Source: a virus | Virus record (IMG/VR): IMGVR_UViG_3300020125_000100 | Span: 1 to 35,418 of that record | Strand: one strand, 5' to 3' | Length of the DNA: 35,418 bases | Part shown: piece after piece, positions 6,626 through 13,566 of the stretch | Layout: each line of letters starts with the position of its first letter | How positions within the stretch are numbered: position 1 is the first letter of the stretch | The notes under the pieces: model-generated | Told to the model about the DNA's origin: nothing | Database searches by the model: none | Seen by the model: only the letters and a program-made list of their open reading frames with translations | Position numbers and translations under genes: made by a program

Positions 6626-6944
6626 AGAAATCCTAGCTGACGCATGGCCAATCATTGAAGCAGCATCACCAATTGTCGCAACGGCATTAGGTGGACCGCT
6701 TGGCGGAACTGCAAGTATTGTTTTTAAATTATTGGGAAATGCTTTCAATTGCCCGACGCATGACATACCAACTTTAGTTAAAAATATCATAGAAGATCCA
6801 GAAGCCCATGCAAAACTGCTCACCGTACAATCAGGTATTCCTGATGCTTATAAGCAAATGCTTAAGGATATTTTGCGATTACCTGACGAAGCAGAAATCA
6901 ATATTAAGATGAAATGGGAATCACAAAATAAGGCTGAAGGTTAA
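6618..6944 (+). CDS. Holin-like protein (GTA 3TM-holin type N terminus)
   Basis: 108 residues. The N-terminal half ADAWPIIEAASPIVATALGGP then LGGTASIVFKLLG is a small-residue-rich hydrophobic region like the start of the GTA_holin_3TM family. The rest (DPEAHAKLLTVQ...) is polar and helical. Overlap with the lysozyme and the gene order fit a lysis cassette. The hydrophobicity is modest and it lacks three clear membrane spans, so it may be a divergent or short form. Confidence 0.6.
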   Translation: MFKEILADAWPIIEAASPIVATALGGPLGGTASIVFKLLGNAFNCPTHDIPTLVKNIIEDPEAHAKLLTVQSGIPDAYKQMLKDILRLPDEAEINIKMKWESQNKAEG

Positions 6945-6945
6945 A

Positions 6946-6988
6946 TTGACTAGACACATTGCAATAAATATACACCATATCATATAAT
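6946..6988 (+). promoter_or_regulatory. Two overlapping sigma70-type promoters
   Basis: TTGACT (6946-6951), 17 bases, TATACA (6969-6974) is one match. TTGCAA (6959-6964), 18 bases, TATAAT (6983-6988) is a second. Both read toward the 69-residue gene, giving a short leader that holds the hairpin at 7006-7030. Confidence 0.6.
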
Positions 6989-7005
6989 CCAATTCCTTTT
7001 ATTGC

Positions 7006-7030
7006 CACCGGACGGCATAACTATCCGGTG
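7006..7030 (+). promoter_or_regulatory. Hairpin that covers a ribosome-binding site
   Basis: CACCGGA (7006-7012) pairs with TCCGGTG (7024-7030), loop of 11 bases. The GGTGAG ribosome site of the 69-residue gene (start 7035) lies partly in the right arm. The folded leader would limit translation until opened by a protein, ligand or heat. Confidence 0.55.
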
Positions 7031-7034
7031 AGCT

Positions 7035-7244
7035 ATGTTAAAGTTTGAAAATCCAAATAACGGGCGATATTATTACATTTCATTAGAAAATGATATGTTC
7101 AATAGCCCAATTATTGTTCTACATCGTGGTGGTCAACAGAAGAATGTTATCAAGCGATATCATTTTGTTTCTGAAGCAGAACGTAAGGTAAACCTCCAAG
7201 TGATGGTGAAGAATCGTCTTTTGAATGGTTATGTTCAACTTTGA
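7035..7244 (+). CDS. Hypothetical protein, 69 residues
   Basis: MLKFENPNNGRYYYISLENDMF, then IVLHRGGQQK and ending VKNRLLNGYVQL. The strand-rich pattern ending in a helix resembles a WGR-like small fold, but I do not assign it. It has its own promoter pair and a hairpin over its ribosome site, so it may be controlled separately. Its 3' end overlaps the converging regulator gene by 95 bases. Confidence 0.62.
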   Translation: MLKFENPNNGRYYYISLENDMFNSPIIVLHRGGQQKNVIKRYHFVSEAERKVNLQVMVKNRLLNGYVQL

Positions 7245-7398
7245 TATTTAAATATTCCTCTGTTAGATCATAGGTATTTTGTATACAGCGAGTGATTGAT
7301 TGGGTGTAGTTTTCTCCTGTCTTCTGCATAATATAATTCAATTGTTCTTCTGTTATTTTAGTGAGATTTATGTTGATTCTTTTAGTTGTTGATTTCAT
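7150..7398 (-). CDS. Ribbon-helix-helix protein, 82 residues
   Basis: MKSTTKRININLTKITEEQLNYI forms a strand plus first helix, and NYTQSITRCIQNTYDLTEEYL the second helix, so the first 50 residues fit a ribbon-helix-helix DNA-binding domain. The last 30 residues are low in structure and overlap the converging gene. The start at 7396-7398 is chosen for its AAGGG site; the frame is open 48 bases further upstream. Last gene of the leftward block, so it may repress the promoter at 8308-8335. Confidence 0.62.
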   Translation of the reverse strand: MKSTTKRININLTKITEEQLNYIMQKTGENYTQSITRCIQNTYDLTEEYLNIKVEHNHSKDDSSPSLGGLPYVLLQKQNDIA

Positions 7399-7399
7399 T

Positions 7400-7549
7400 T
7401 TATCCCTTGTAACAAGATTCACATTCAGATATTGAGTATTCGCCACATGCGCTACATGATGGCAACTCAGGCCACATTATCGGTGATCCGCCTGGGCAGC
7501 ATTCAATCCAGCCTTCTCCTCCGCAATCTAGACATTCAGTATTCATCAT
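7400..7549 (-). CDS. Cysteine-rich zinc-binding protein, 49 residues
   Basis: CLDCGGEGWIECC, then CSACGEY and CESC make four Cys pairs, like a DnaJ-type (CxxCxGxG) zinc finger. AGGA precedes the first of two adjacent ATG codons. The stop is one base before the next start. Function unknown; probably a small metal-bound adaptor. Confidence 0.62.
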   Translation of the reverse strand: MMNTECLDCGGEGWIECCPGGSPIMWPELPSCSACGEYSISECESCYKG

Positions 7550-7698
7550 TTATCATCCTGATTTGAAAATATATTTTCAAACTGCATAGCGCATTGCTTT
7601 GCGTGATTCAAATCATCAAATCCTTCTTCGACAATTTCTTTTGTCATTCTGTCTTCGACATATATCCAACCGTTAACTTCTTTAGCCTGATAGCGCAT
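7546..7698 (-). CDS. Hypothetical protein, 50 residues
   Basis: MRYQAKEVNGWIYVEDRMTKEIVEE then a helix DDLNHAKQCAMQFENIF. AAGGAAG precedes the start and the stop overlaps the next gene (ATGA). It resembles small phage proteins with a strand-strand-helix layout but is not recognised. Confidence 0.62.
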   Translation of the reverse strand: MRYQAKEVNGWIYVEDRMTKEIVEEGFDDLNHAKQCAMQFENIFSNQDDK

Positions 7699-7700
7699 AG

Positions 7701-7844
7701 TTATTCTTCCTTTTCTGCTCTTTTGATAAGTTCTTTTTCAATGTTGTCATGCAATTCTTCTAAAAAATCTCTAGTGTAATGTCTAAGCTCTTTATTTAAT
7801 GACATTAGTAATTCTAGAGAAGAAACATTTACTTCAATTTTCAT
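7701..7844 (-). CDS. Hypothetical protein, 47 residues
   Basis: MKIEVNVSSLELLMSLNKELR followed by one long charged helix ending KRAEKEE. Probably a small helical or coiled-coil protein. AAGGAAAAG precedes the start; it ends 2 bases before the next start. Confidence 0.6.
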   Translation of the reverse strand: MKIEVNVSSLELLMSLNKELRHYTRDFLEELHDNIEKELIKRAEKEE

Positions 7845-7881
7845 TTTCTTTTCCTTGATGTTATGCTTCAGAAGGGGCTAT

Positions 7882-8070
7882 TTATTTACAACCATTAAAT
7901 TGGCCGGCCTTTTCGATTTCTGTAGATAATCTATCTATTGAAATATTTAAACTTTTTATTAAATCTTCATTTTTCATTAATTTTGCTTGAGTTAAACAAT
8001 ATTTTAATGCGCTTAACCAACCATTATTTAATCCTAATGAATAATTATCCATTTCTTCATACATTTTCAT
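7882..8070 (-). CDS. Hypothetical protein, 62 residues
   Basis: MKMYEEMDNYSLGLNNGWLSALKYCLTQ, then a helix with MKNEDLIKSLNISIDRLSTEIEK. Helical, soluble, not recognised. AAGGAAA lies upstream; the second Met (8064) is an alternative start. Confidence 0.62.
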   Translation of the reverse strand: MKMYEEMDNYSLGLNNGWLSALKYCLTQAKLMKNEDLIKSLNISIDRLSTEIEKAGQFNGCK

Positions 8071-8086
8071 TTTCCTTACTTGTTAT

Positions 8087-8100
8087 GCCCCCGAGGGGGC
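8087..8100. other. GC palindrome between leftward genes
   Basis: GCCCCCGAGGGGGC is a perfect GC hairpin with a tiny loop in an otherwise AT-rich area, in the 37-base gap between two leftward genes. No T-run follows on either strand. It could mark RNA processing or slow the polymerase. Confidence 0.5.
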
Positions 8101-8107
8101 GGTTGAT

Positions 8108-8269
8108 TTACAGTAAATTTAAGTCAAAGTTGTAAGTTTGGTTATTTTGTTCGCGCATTTTAATCATTCTTTTTTGCGCTGCATTGTGTGTTTTATATTC
8201 TTTAACTACCCAGAACGCTTTTACTTGCTTGCCTTCGTCTGATTTCTTAGTTGCTATTACTTGGTACAT
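8108..8269 (-). CDS. Hypothetical protein, 53 residues
   Basis: First gene of the second leftward block. MYQVIATKKSDEGKQVKAFWVVKEY forms strands and NAAQKRMIKMREQN a helix. Basic, soluble. GAGGAAAA precedes the start. It lies about 30 bases from a strong promoter. Not recognised. Confidence 0.62.
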   Translation of the reverse strand: MYQVIATKKSDEGKQVKAFWVVKEYKTHNAAQKRMIKMREQNNQTYNFDLNLL

Positions 8270-8307
8270 TTTCGTTTTCCTCAGTTGTTGTTGACTTGAT
8301 AAAAGTA

Positions 8308-8335
8308 ATTATACTCGCATTTGAGTATGATGCAA
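8308..8335 (-). promoter_or_regulatory. Leftward promoter with a built-in operator palindrome
   Basis: On the minus strand TTGCAT (8330-8335), 16 bases, TATAAT (8308-8313). The spacer and -10 box are spanned by the inverted repeat ATACTC-N6-GAGTAT (8311-8328). A palindrome there is the classic position for a repressor that blocks RNA polymerase. The ribbon-helix-helix protein of the same operon is a candidate binder. Confidence 0.72.
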
Positions 8336-8362
8336 CTATTAATTTACCTTATTTTAACAATA

Positions 8363-8389
8363 GGAGTGAAATCTATCAGATTGTACTCC
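8363..8389. other. Inverted repeat upstream of the terminase genes
   Basis: GGAGT (8363-8367) pairs with ACTCC (8385-8389) and AATCT (8370-8374) with AGATT (8378-8382). It lies in the 208-base gap before terS, the region where phages often keep packaging signals or late-gene control sites. No T-run follows. Nothing else clear was seen in 8270-8477. Confidence 0.45.
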
Positions 8390-8477
8390 CACACTTTTGC
8401 AGTAATTTGTGTTAGGAGCTATTTTCATTTGATATTTTATGGAGCATAATATTTGCAATTAGCAAAGGATTTGCAGA

Positions 8478-8888
8478 ATGAAAGCTCAAACCCCTCTTAA
8501 AGGTAGACCTCCTAAATTCAACCCTGAACGTTGCGCCGCAATCATTTCTTCAATTAGCAAACGTGTTCCATATGAAATAGCAGCTGAAGCGAATGGCATT
8601 ACATTCCAAACTTTATACAATTGGCTTAACGATGGTGAGCGAGATATAGCTAATGATGTCCATTCTGAAAAGGCAGTTTTTTTTGAGGCCATAAAGAAAG
8701 CAGAAGAAGCAAGAATCATTAAACATATGGAAAATATAGATGCTGGCATTGATAAATGGCAAGGTCAAGCATGGATATTAGAACGTCGTTGGCACAATCA
8801 ATTCGGCAACAATGCGATGGTCAAAGAAATGAATGAACGTCTAGATAAATTGGAGAGATCTAATGCCGCTAGTCAAATCGAAAAGTAA
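8478..8888 (+). CDS. terS: Terminase small subunit
   Basis: 136 residues. A helix-turn-helix around KRVPYEIAAEANGITFQTLYNWLNDGE (about 28-54) recognises DNA. A helical middle (VFFEAIKKAEEARIIKHMENI) and WILERRWHNQFG, followed by a C-terminal coiled segment, match many small terminase subunits. It would select viral DNA for packaging and feed it to the large subunit coded at 10293. AAAGGA precedes the start. In related phages the next gene would be the 47-residue one; here an antisense HNH gene lies between. Confidence 0.75.
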   Translation: MKAQTPLKGRPPKFNPERCAAIISSISKRVPYEIAAEANGITFQTLYNWLNDGERDIANDVHSEKAVFFEAIKKAEEARIIKHMENIDAGIDKWQGQAWILERRWHNQFGNNAMVKEMNERLDKLERSNAASQIEK

Positions 8889-8890
8889 TA

Positions 8891-9433
8891 TTAATGCGCT
8901 ATATGTTTCATGTGAGCTAATGAATGACAATTAGGACACAATACAGCAAGGTTGCTGAGATCATTGTTATTTCTATTTTCATCAATATGATGAATTCCAA
9001 GAATAGCAGGAACTTCATCGTATCCACATTGATGACACTTTTTAATAAGACCTCTTCTAAACATATTCTTTCGAACGGTTGTGAAACTACCTTTCCATAT
9101 CAAATGACTAGATTTGCTATTACATTCTTTAGAACAAAATTTTCTATTTTTACATGGCGAATCGTTAAATTTTTTATGACAGTGATGACAAGTGTGCTCA
9201 ACAGAACCTCTACCAATCTGAGATCGGTGATAACATTTTCTAGAGCAATATTTAGCTTTATCAATTCGAGTAGCGATAAAACTAAATATTGTCTGGCAAA
9301 TATCACATTCTTTTTCGAATTGCTTATGAGAGGATTTTCCTCGGCAAGTTGCGGAACAATATTTTGCTATTCCAATGCGATAAGGTTTAATTTCAAAAGT
9401 TTTGCTGCAAATAATGCAATGTATTTGAATCAT
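8891..9433 (-). CDS. HNH homing-type endonuclease with three zinc knuckles
   Basis: 180 residues. Three treble-clef modules in a row ([42 protein letters not shown]) at about 6-105 lead to a C-terminal HNH core: CHQCG, then [26 protein letters not shown] split over about 145-170, with HH, N and H as expected. It lies on the opposite strand to all late genes around it. It begins 2 bases after the terS stop and starts right at the next gene's ribosome site, so it looks like an inserted free-standing homing endonuclease. No strong ribosome site is visible. Confidence 0.85.
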   Translation of the reverse strand: MIQIHCIICSKTFEIKPYRIGIAKYCSATCRGKSSHKQFEKECDICQTIFSFIATRIDKAKYCSRKCYHRSQIGRGSVEHTCHHCHKKFNDSPCKNRKFCSKECNSKSSHLIWKGSFTTVRKNMFRRGLIKKCHQCGYDEVPAILGIHHIDENRNNNDLSNLAVLCPNCHSLAHMKHIAH

Positions 9434-9443
9434 GGAGAATTAT

Positions 9444-9587
9444 ATGCCTCTTAAAAAAGGGAAATCAAAAAAGGTTATTTCAGAAAACATTAAAGAATTA
9501 ATGCATTCTAATCCTAAAAGAAAGCAAAAGCAAGCAGTAGCTATCGCCTACTCTGAGGCTGGAAAAGCCAAGAAAGGTAAAAAGTAA
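9444..9587 (+). CDS. Small basic phage head-region protein, 47 residues
   Basis: [20 protein letters not shown] then [21 protein letters not shown] matches a widespread tiny lysine-rich family (DUF6496-like) seen near terminase and head genes in many phages. GGAG six bases upstream. Possibly DNA- or capsid-associated; role unknown. Confidence 0.78.
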   Translation: MPLKKGKSKKVISENIKELMHSNPKRKQKQAVAIAYSEAGKAKKGKK

Positions 9588-9703
9588 TGAAATTATATAA
9601 TGGATATAGCTATTTTTGGAAAGCAAATTCCCTCTATTTGATCACAATATAAATAGCGACGCTAAAGCTAAAGATAACGAATTGTTAAAAAGGGAAAGAT
9701 TTT

Positions 9704-9940
9704 ATGGCTATTCTAACTACTGCTAAACGCAAGAAATTACCGAAATCAGAATTTGGTATGCCAGGTGAAAAGAAATACCCAATGCCTGATAAAGCTCATG
9801 CAGCCAATGCCAAATCTCGTGCATCACAGATGGCCGCTAAAGGGAAACTTTCTAAATCAAGTGAAGAAAAGATTGACGCCAAAGCCAATAAAATATTGGG
9901 AACTAACGCACATAAAACCTTAAGAGGTGTACGTAAATGA
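9704..9940 (+). CDS. Small basic phage protein, 78 residues
   Basis: MAILTTAKRKKLPKSEFGMP, followed by YPMPDKAHAANAKSRASQMAAKG and SSEEKIDAKANKIL, matches a common short phage family (DUF6582-like) with the LPKSEF and DKAHAANA signatures. Function not established. It overlaps the next gene by ATGA. AAAGG lies before the start. Confidence 0.8.
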   Translation: MAILTTAKRKKLPKSEFGMPGEKKYPMPDKAHAANAKSRASQMAAKGKLSKSSEEKIDAKANKILGTNAHKTLRGVRK

Positions 9941-10104
9941 CAGACATGACCCCAGGATGTGATATGCCCAACGGTGCTAAACCTGAAAATTATCCGCAAG
10001 ACTTTGTACATGCTGCCAATCCTAATAAGCCAGGACCAACAAATGCTAAGGCTAAAGTTGTGCCATCTGACGATTTAGCAATGCGTATGTTTAGAGGTTT
10101 GTAA
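9937..10104 (+). CDS. Hypothetical protein, 55 residues
   Basis: Coupled to the previous gene by a 4-base overlap. MTDMTPGCDMPNGAKPENYP, then FVHAANPNKPGPTNAKAK and a helix LAMRMFRGL. Pro- and Asn-rich and probably flexible. Not recognised. Confidence 0.62.
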   Translation: MTDMTPGCDMPNGAKPENYPQDFVHAANPNKPGPTNAKAKVVPSDDLAMRMFRGL

Positions 10105-10106
10105 GA

Positions 10107-10280
10107 TTGGAATGTATCTTTTGTAATTATCAAAAAACAAAAGTTCTAGATACCGCATTGATGCGCGATGGATCAGTGCGTAGATACAGAGAATGCAATG
10201 ATTGCAATTCCAGATTTACAACACTTGAGCAAATAAGATTGACAAAGCCATCATCAAAAGTTGTCAATAATAATCCATAA
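10107..10280 (+). CDS. NrdR-like stand-alone zinc ribbon, 57 residues (TTG start)
   Basis: LECIFCNYQKTKVLDTALMRDG, then VRRYRECNDCNSRFTTLEQI closely follows the N-terminal zinc ribbon of the ribonucleotide-reductase repressor NrdR (CPxC..T.V.DSR...RRRREC..C..RFTT.E). The ATP-cone domain of NrdR is absent. The first CxxC would be lost unless translation begins at the TTG 10107, with AGAGG upstream. It may bind DNA as a phage regulator or mimic NrdR. No phage nrd genes are in this window. Confidence 0.7.
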   Translation: MECIFCNYQKTKVLDTALMRDGSVRRYRECNDCNSRFTTLEQIRLTKPSSKVVNNNP

Positions 10281-10292
10281 GGTTGACAATAA

Positions 10293-11846
10293 ATGCTTAG
10301 CTCAATCAAATCACGCATAGAAGCATTGGAACATCAGCAGCAACAAGGATCTATGCAGCATATAAAATTTACCGATTCGGAGACTACAATTTATGGAACA
10401 GGCAAACCCAAGATCTATATACCGACTCGAACTGGTATTACTATGCATGGCAGTAGTGAATTTGTTAGGCTTATTATGGGTCCATATGGATCTGGAAAAA
10501 GCACGTGGTGCATTCACGAAATCGTTCGACGAACATGTAATATGCCAAATTGGTTTAACGGACGCAGAAAGGCAAGATGGGCAATAGTTCGAAATACATC
10601 TGGTGAATTACAATCAACAACATTGCAGACATGGCTCACATGGTTTGGCGAATTAGGTGATATTAGAAAGCGACAAAAGCCATTACTTACATATGAACAT
10701 ACATTCAATGACGGTCATGGTGTTGTTGAATTAGAATTAATTTTTATAGCACTTGACCGTGAACAAGACTTACGTAAAATCAAGTCACTTGAAGTCACAG
10801 GTGTTTATATAAATGAATTATCTGAAGTTCCGCAGGGTGCATTATCTCATCTCAAAGGCAGAACAAATCATCGTTATCCCAGTCGTAGTTTCTGCCCTAT
10901 GCCTTATTGGTCTGGCGTTATCGCTGATACAAATCCTCCCGATGTTGATCACTGGATTTATAAGGATTTTGAACTCGCGTCTCTTGAATCTTACAAGATA
11001 TTTAAGCAACCGCCTGGACTCTTAAAAGATGAGGATGGCAAATGGTATCAAAATTCTGATTGTGATAATGCTAACAATCTTGCTGACGACTATTACCTTA
11101 AGTTGGCTGAAGGACAGACAGAGGCATTTACCAAAGTATATTGTCTTGGTGAATACGGGTCAGTGGGTTTTGGTAAAAAGGTCTATCCAGAATATAATGA
11201 TGACTTCCATTCAGTAGAGAAAATACATGCCATACAAGGCGATCCTATACATCTTGGCTGGGACTTTGGGTTGACTCCGGCATGTGTAGTAATGCAGATA
11301 TCACCGCGTGGTCAAGTCAGGATATTGAAGGAATATACAAGTGAAGATATGGGGATTAGAACGTTTGCGAAGAATATTGTCTTGCCTCAACTTGCCATTG
11401 ACTTTCCATACAATAAGATTGGTATCAGTCGTGCTGATCCTTCTGGTATCGCTGGTGATGATATTATGGAAGAGTTGTCTTGTATTGGCGAGCTTAATAG
11501 CTTGGGCATTAGCACTCATGCTGGTAGAACTAATGATCTTGAACCAAGAATAGGATCAGTAAGATACTTTCTAAATAATATGATTGACGGCCAACCAGCT
11601 TATGTATTATCACGTGAAGGCTGTCCCATATTGCGTAAAGGTAAGCAGAAAGATTACATTTATAAGCGTGTGAATGTCGGTGGCGAAGAACGATATAAAG
11701 AAGTTCCGCATAAGAACTTTGCATCGCATATTGCTGATGCTGAGCAGTATATATTGATGGAGTTTGCGGCGGATAGGATCTTGGCGGATAAGGCGCCGCA
11801 AGAGAAGGTAGACATGTGGAATCCCGTTTTTAGGTGGCAGAATTAA
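10293..11846 (+). CDS. terL: Terminase large subunit
   Basis: 517 residues; the packaging motor. Walker A GPYGSGKST at 63-71, Walker B GVYINELSEV at 170-179 (catalytic E175), a linker, then the RNase H-like nuclease with WDFG (D324), ADPSG (D382) and HIADAEQY (D482). It pumps DNA into the prohead through the portal and cuts at headful. AAGG lies about 10 bases before the ATG. The stop is 1 base before the next start. Confidence 0.92.
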   Translation: MLSSIKSRIEALEHQQQQGSMQHIKFTDSETTIYGTGKPKIYIPTRTGITMHGSSEFVRLIMGPYGSGKSTWCIHEIVRRTCNMPNWFNGRRKARWAIVRNTSGELQSTTLQTWLTWFGELGDIRKRQKPLLTYEHTFNDGHGVVELELIFIALDREQDLRKIKSLEVTGVYINELSEVPQGALSHLKGRTNHRYPSRSFCPMPYWSGVIADTNPPDVDHWIYKDFELASLESYKIFKQPPGLLKDEDGKWYQNSDCDNANNLADDYYLKLAEGQTEAFTKVYCLGEYGSVGFGKKVYPEYNDDFHSVEKIHAIQGDPIHLGWDFGLTPACVVMQISPRGQVRILKEYTSEDMGIRTFAKNIVLPQLAIDFPYNKIGISRADPSGIAGDDIMEELSCIGELNSLGISTHAGRTNDLEPRIGSVRYFLNNMIDGQPAYVLSREGCPILRKGKQKDYIYKRVNVGGEERYKEVPHKNFASHIADAEQYILMEFAADRILADKAPQEKVDMWNPVFRWQN

Positions 11847-11847
11847 A

Positions 11848-12078
11848 ATGCAAATAAAAATAACGATGTCAAATATACCAGATACTGCGTTTCAGTATTT
11901 AAAAATAGAATGCTATAGAACTAGAGAAGCCTTTTTAAATCCGTCTGCATATGAAAATGATGTTTGTATCTCGACTCGAGTTATTGATGCAGATCATTCT
12001 TGTGAATTGTTATTAAAAATAATAGAAATACTGACCAATCAATGTTTAAGCGCATGGGAGAAACCTAATGTCGAATGA
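11848..12078 (+). CDS. Hypothetical protein, 76 residues
   Basis: MQIKITMSNIPDTAFQYLKIECYRT then STRVIDADHSCELLLKIIEIL. Looks like a small alpha/beta protein. ATG 11848 lacks a good ribosome site; 11866 (MSNIPD) is another start. It overlaps the next gene by 11 bases. Confidence 0.6.
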   Translation: MQIKITMSNIPDTAFQYLKIECYRTREAFLNPSAYENDVCISTRVIDADHSCELLLKIIEILTNQCLSAWEKPNVE

Positions 12079-12214
12079 AGTAGAGCATACAAAGATTAAA
12101 GAATGCGTTCCTGGAATAACAACAGAAAAAGAGAAAGCTTCTTTTGCGCATTTAGATCAGCATAAATCAGAGCTTAAGAATGAAGAGTTATATTATAGGG
12201 TGCAGCAACGATGA
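12068..12214 (+). CDS. Hypothetical protein, 48 residues
   Basis: MSNEVEHTKIKECVPGITTEK then a charged helix DQHKSELKNEELYYRVQQR. GGGAG sits seven bases before the ATG. The stop overlaps the next start (ATGA). Not recognised. Confidence 0.6.
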   Translation: MSNEVEHTKIKECVPGITTEKEKASFAHLDQHKSELKNEELYYRVQQR

Positions 12215-12447
12215 TAAGAAGTTCTGAAACTAAAGAAGCACTCTCAAATGAAGAAGTCTTCAAAACTGGTATGGATCATCTTGCTGAATCTGCCTGTTGG
12301 TTCTTCGAAGTTGAAACACCAGAAGGAAAAGCGATGGCATTTATGGTGGATTCATTGCTTAGATATGGTGAACGTGTTGTAAAAGGATTGGATATATTAC
12401 CAAGTTGTAATTGCTGTATGGTCGATGAATCAGAACAAAACAATTAA
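12211..12447 (+). CDS. Hypothetical protein, 78 residues
   Basis: MIRSSETKEALSNEEVFKTGM, then a helix-rich middle (MDHLAESACWFFEVE) and a tail with CNCC. The Cys triplet could bind metal. Coupled to the previous gene. Not recognised. Confidence 0.62.
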   Translation: MIRSSETKEALSNEEVFKTGMDHLAESACWFFEVETPEGKAMAFMVDSLLRYGERVVKGLDILPSCNCCMVDESEQNN

Positions 12448-12456
12448 GGAAAATGA

Positions 12457-12900
12457 ATGTCAGACGATAACGATTGGACGCCAGTTAAAAAGAGAAGAAC
12501 AATATTAAGATCATTAAATCCGTCTCAGGTGTATATAAGATTCGGTGAAAGCACGTCAAAATGCGGAAGAAAATCAAGATATATGACTGTGTATATTGGC
12601 AATGAGGTAGCTGATAAACTCAATCTTGCTGCTGCTGATTGTGTTGAAATTCTGACTAGCAAATCAAGACCTAACTTAATTAGGATTTATAAAGTAAATA
12701 CAGGTAATGGATATAAGTTAAATTCACCAAGATTATCCAATGCAAGAAGCTTTTCTTTCGGATGTGATGATGACTTTAATATATCTATTAAGAAAACAAG
12801 AGCGGCGCCTTTTAAAATTGTTGATGATGAATTAACAGATAAATATTTACTGATAGATTTTACGCGTGAAGTTGTAATGAGTTCGGATGCAAAAGTATGA
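12457..12900 (+). CDS. Hypothetical protein, 147 residues
   Basis: Begins MSDDNDWTPVKKRRTILR. The sequence is strand-rich (QVYIRFGEST, RYMTVYIGNEVADKLNL, RPNLIRIYKVN, KYLLIDFTREV) and soluble. The VYIGNEVADKLNL part vaguely resembles a SpoVT/AbrB-like swapped strand, but I do not assign it. GGAAAATGA precedes the start; the end overlaps the next gene by 4 bases. Confidence 0.65.
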   Translation: MSDDNDWTPVKKRRTILRSLNPSQVYIRFGESTSKCGRKSRYMTVYIGNEVADKLNLAAADCVEILTSKSRPNLIRIYKVNTGNGYKLNSPRLSNARSFSFGCDDDFNISIKKTRAAPFKIVDDELTDKYLLIDFTREVVMSSDAKV

Positions 12901-13085
12901 GCGGTTGCTTCAACTCAGAAACTGTATGCGAACATGGAATGATATTGAAGTTTGGTTGCATGCTATGCGAAAGAAATGAAGATGCGTCACCATTGGTTCA
13001 GCAGATACAGATATTGAGCGAAGGCTATTACAACCTTGAAAAGCGTGTAGAAGAATTGGAAAGAATTAATGGTATGGAGTTGTAA
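12897..13085 (+). CDS. Cys/His zinc-binding coiled-coil protein, 62 residues
   Basis: MSGCFNSETVCEHGMILKFGC followed by MLCERNED gives a C..CxxH..CxxC set able to hold a zinc ion. A coiled coil follows (ILSEGYYNLEKRVEELERI). Coupled by ATGA to the gene before. Unknown role. Confidence 0.62.
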   Translation: MSGCFNSETVCEHGMILKFGCMLCERNEDASPLVQQIQILSEGYYNLEKRVEELERINGMEL

Positions 13086-13091
13086 GGATAT

Positions 13092-13343
13092 ATGAGTAAA
13101 GAAATTGAAAATATCCGTTATTTAATACAAGACAATATGCTTCGTCAGATTGAACATAATAGAAAAGTATCTGAAAGAATGGATGTTTTGGAGGGCCTGC
13201 TTTCTGCTTTATCTCATCTGAGACATATAGATAAAAAACCTCACAAATGTCCTGTATGTGAAGGACAAGGTGGATTTTATATTAGTGGCACAATGGATTC
13301 TGAATGCCATGCTTGCGAAGGGAAAGGCATTGTATGGGGATAA
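13092..13343 (+). CDS. DnaJ-type zinc finger with coiled coil, 83 residues
   Basis: N-terminal helix (MSKEIENIRYLIQDNMLRQIE...), then CPVCEGQGG and CHACEGKG, the two CxxCxGxG halves of a DnaJ central zinc finger. Small phage proteins with this pair are common. It may aid folding or bind a partner. It is close in layout to the preceding gene, suggesting related functions. Confidence 0.7.
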   Translation: MSKEIENIRYLIQDNMLRQIEHNRKVSERMDVLEGLLSALSHLRHIDKKPHKCPVCEGQGGFYISGTMDSECHACEGKGIVWG

Positions 13344-13347
13344 TTAA

Positions 13348-13560
13348 ATGAAATGGCGAATCATACAAAGAGTTGATGGCAGATATGAAATAAAACGCAA
13401 AGATTATTGGTTTATGCCTTGGAAATATAGATACGGTTCTTTTAGTCAATTAGATGATGCGCGAATCACTCTTAATATGATGATAGCTAATAGACAATCA
13501 GAAATAATGGCAGAAAAAGGCATGAAATTTTTAAAAGTCATTGAAGAAATTGGAGAATAA
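13348..13560 (+). CDS. Hypothetical protein, 70 residues
   Basis: MKWRIIQRVDGRYEIKRKDYW then FMPWKYRYGSFSQLDDARITL and a helix. The strand-strand-helix plan with many Trp and Tyr (DGRYEI, DDARITL) is common in small phage proteins. Follows 4 bases after the zinc-finger gene. Not recognised. Confidence 0.62.
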   Translation: MKWRIIQRVDGRYEIKRKDYWFMPWKYRYGSFSQLDDARITLNMMIANRQSEIMAEKGMKFLKVIEEIGE

Positions 13561-13566
13561 TATTTA

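Noticed and set aside
8924-9454. 176-codon plus-strand frame opposite the HNH gene
   Set aside because: Complement of the HNH gene, whose zinc and HNH motifs are clear; no ribosome site.
9587-9652. 21-residue frame after the 47-residue gene
   Set aside because: Overlap suggests coupling, but it is too short and has no recognisable feature.
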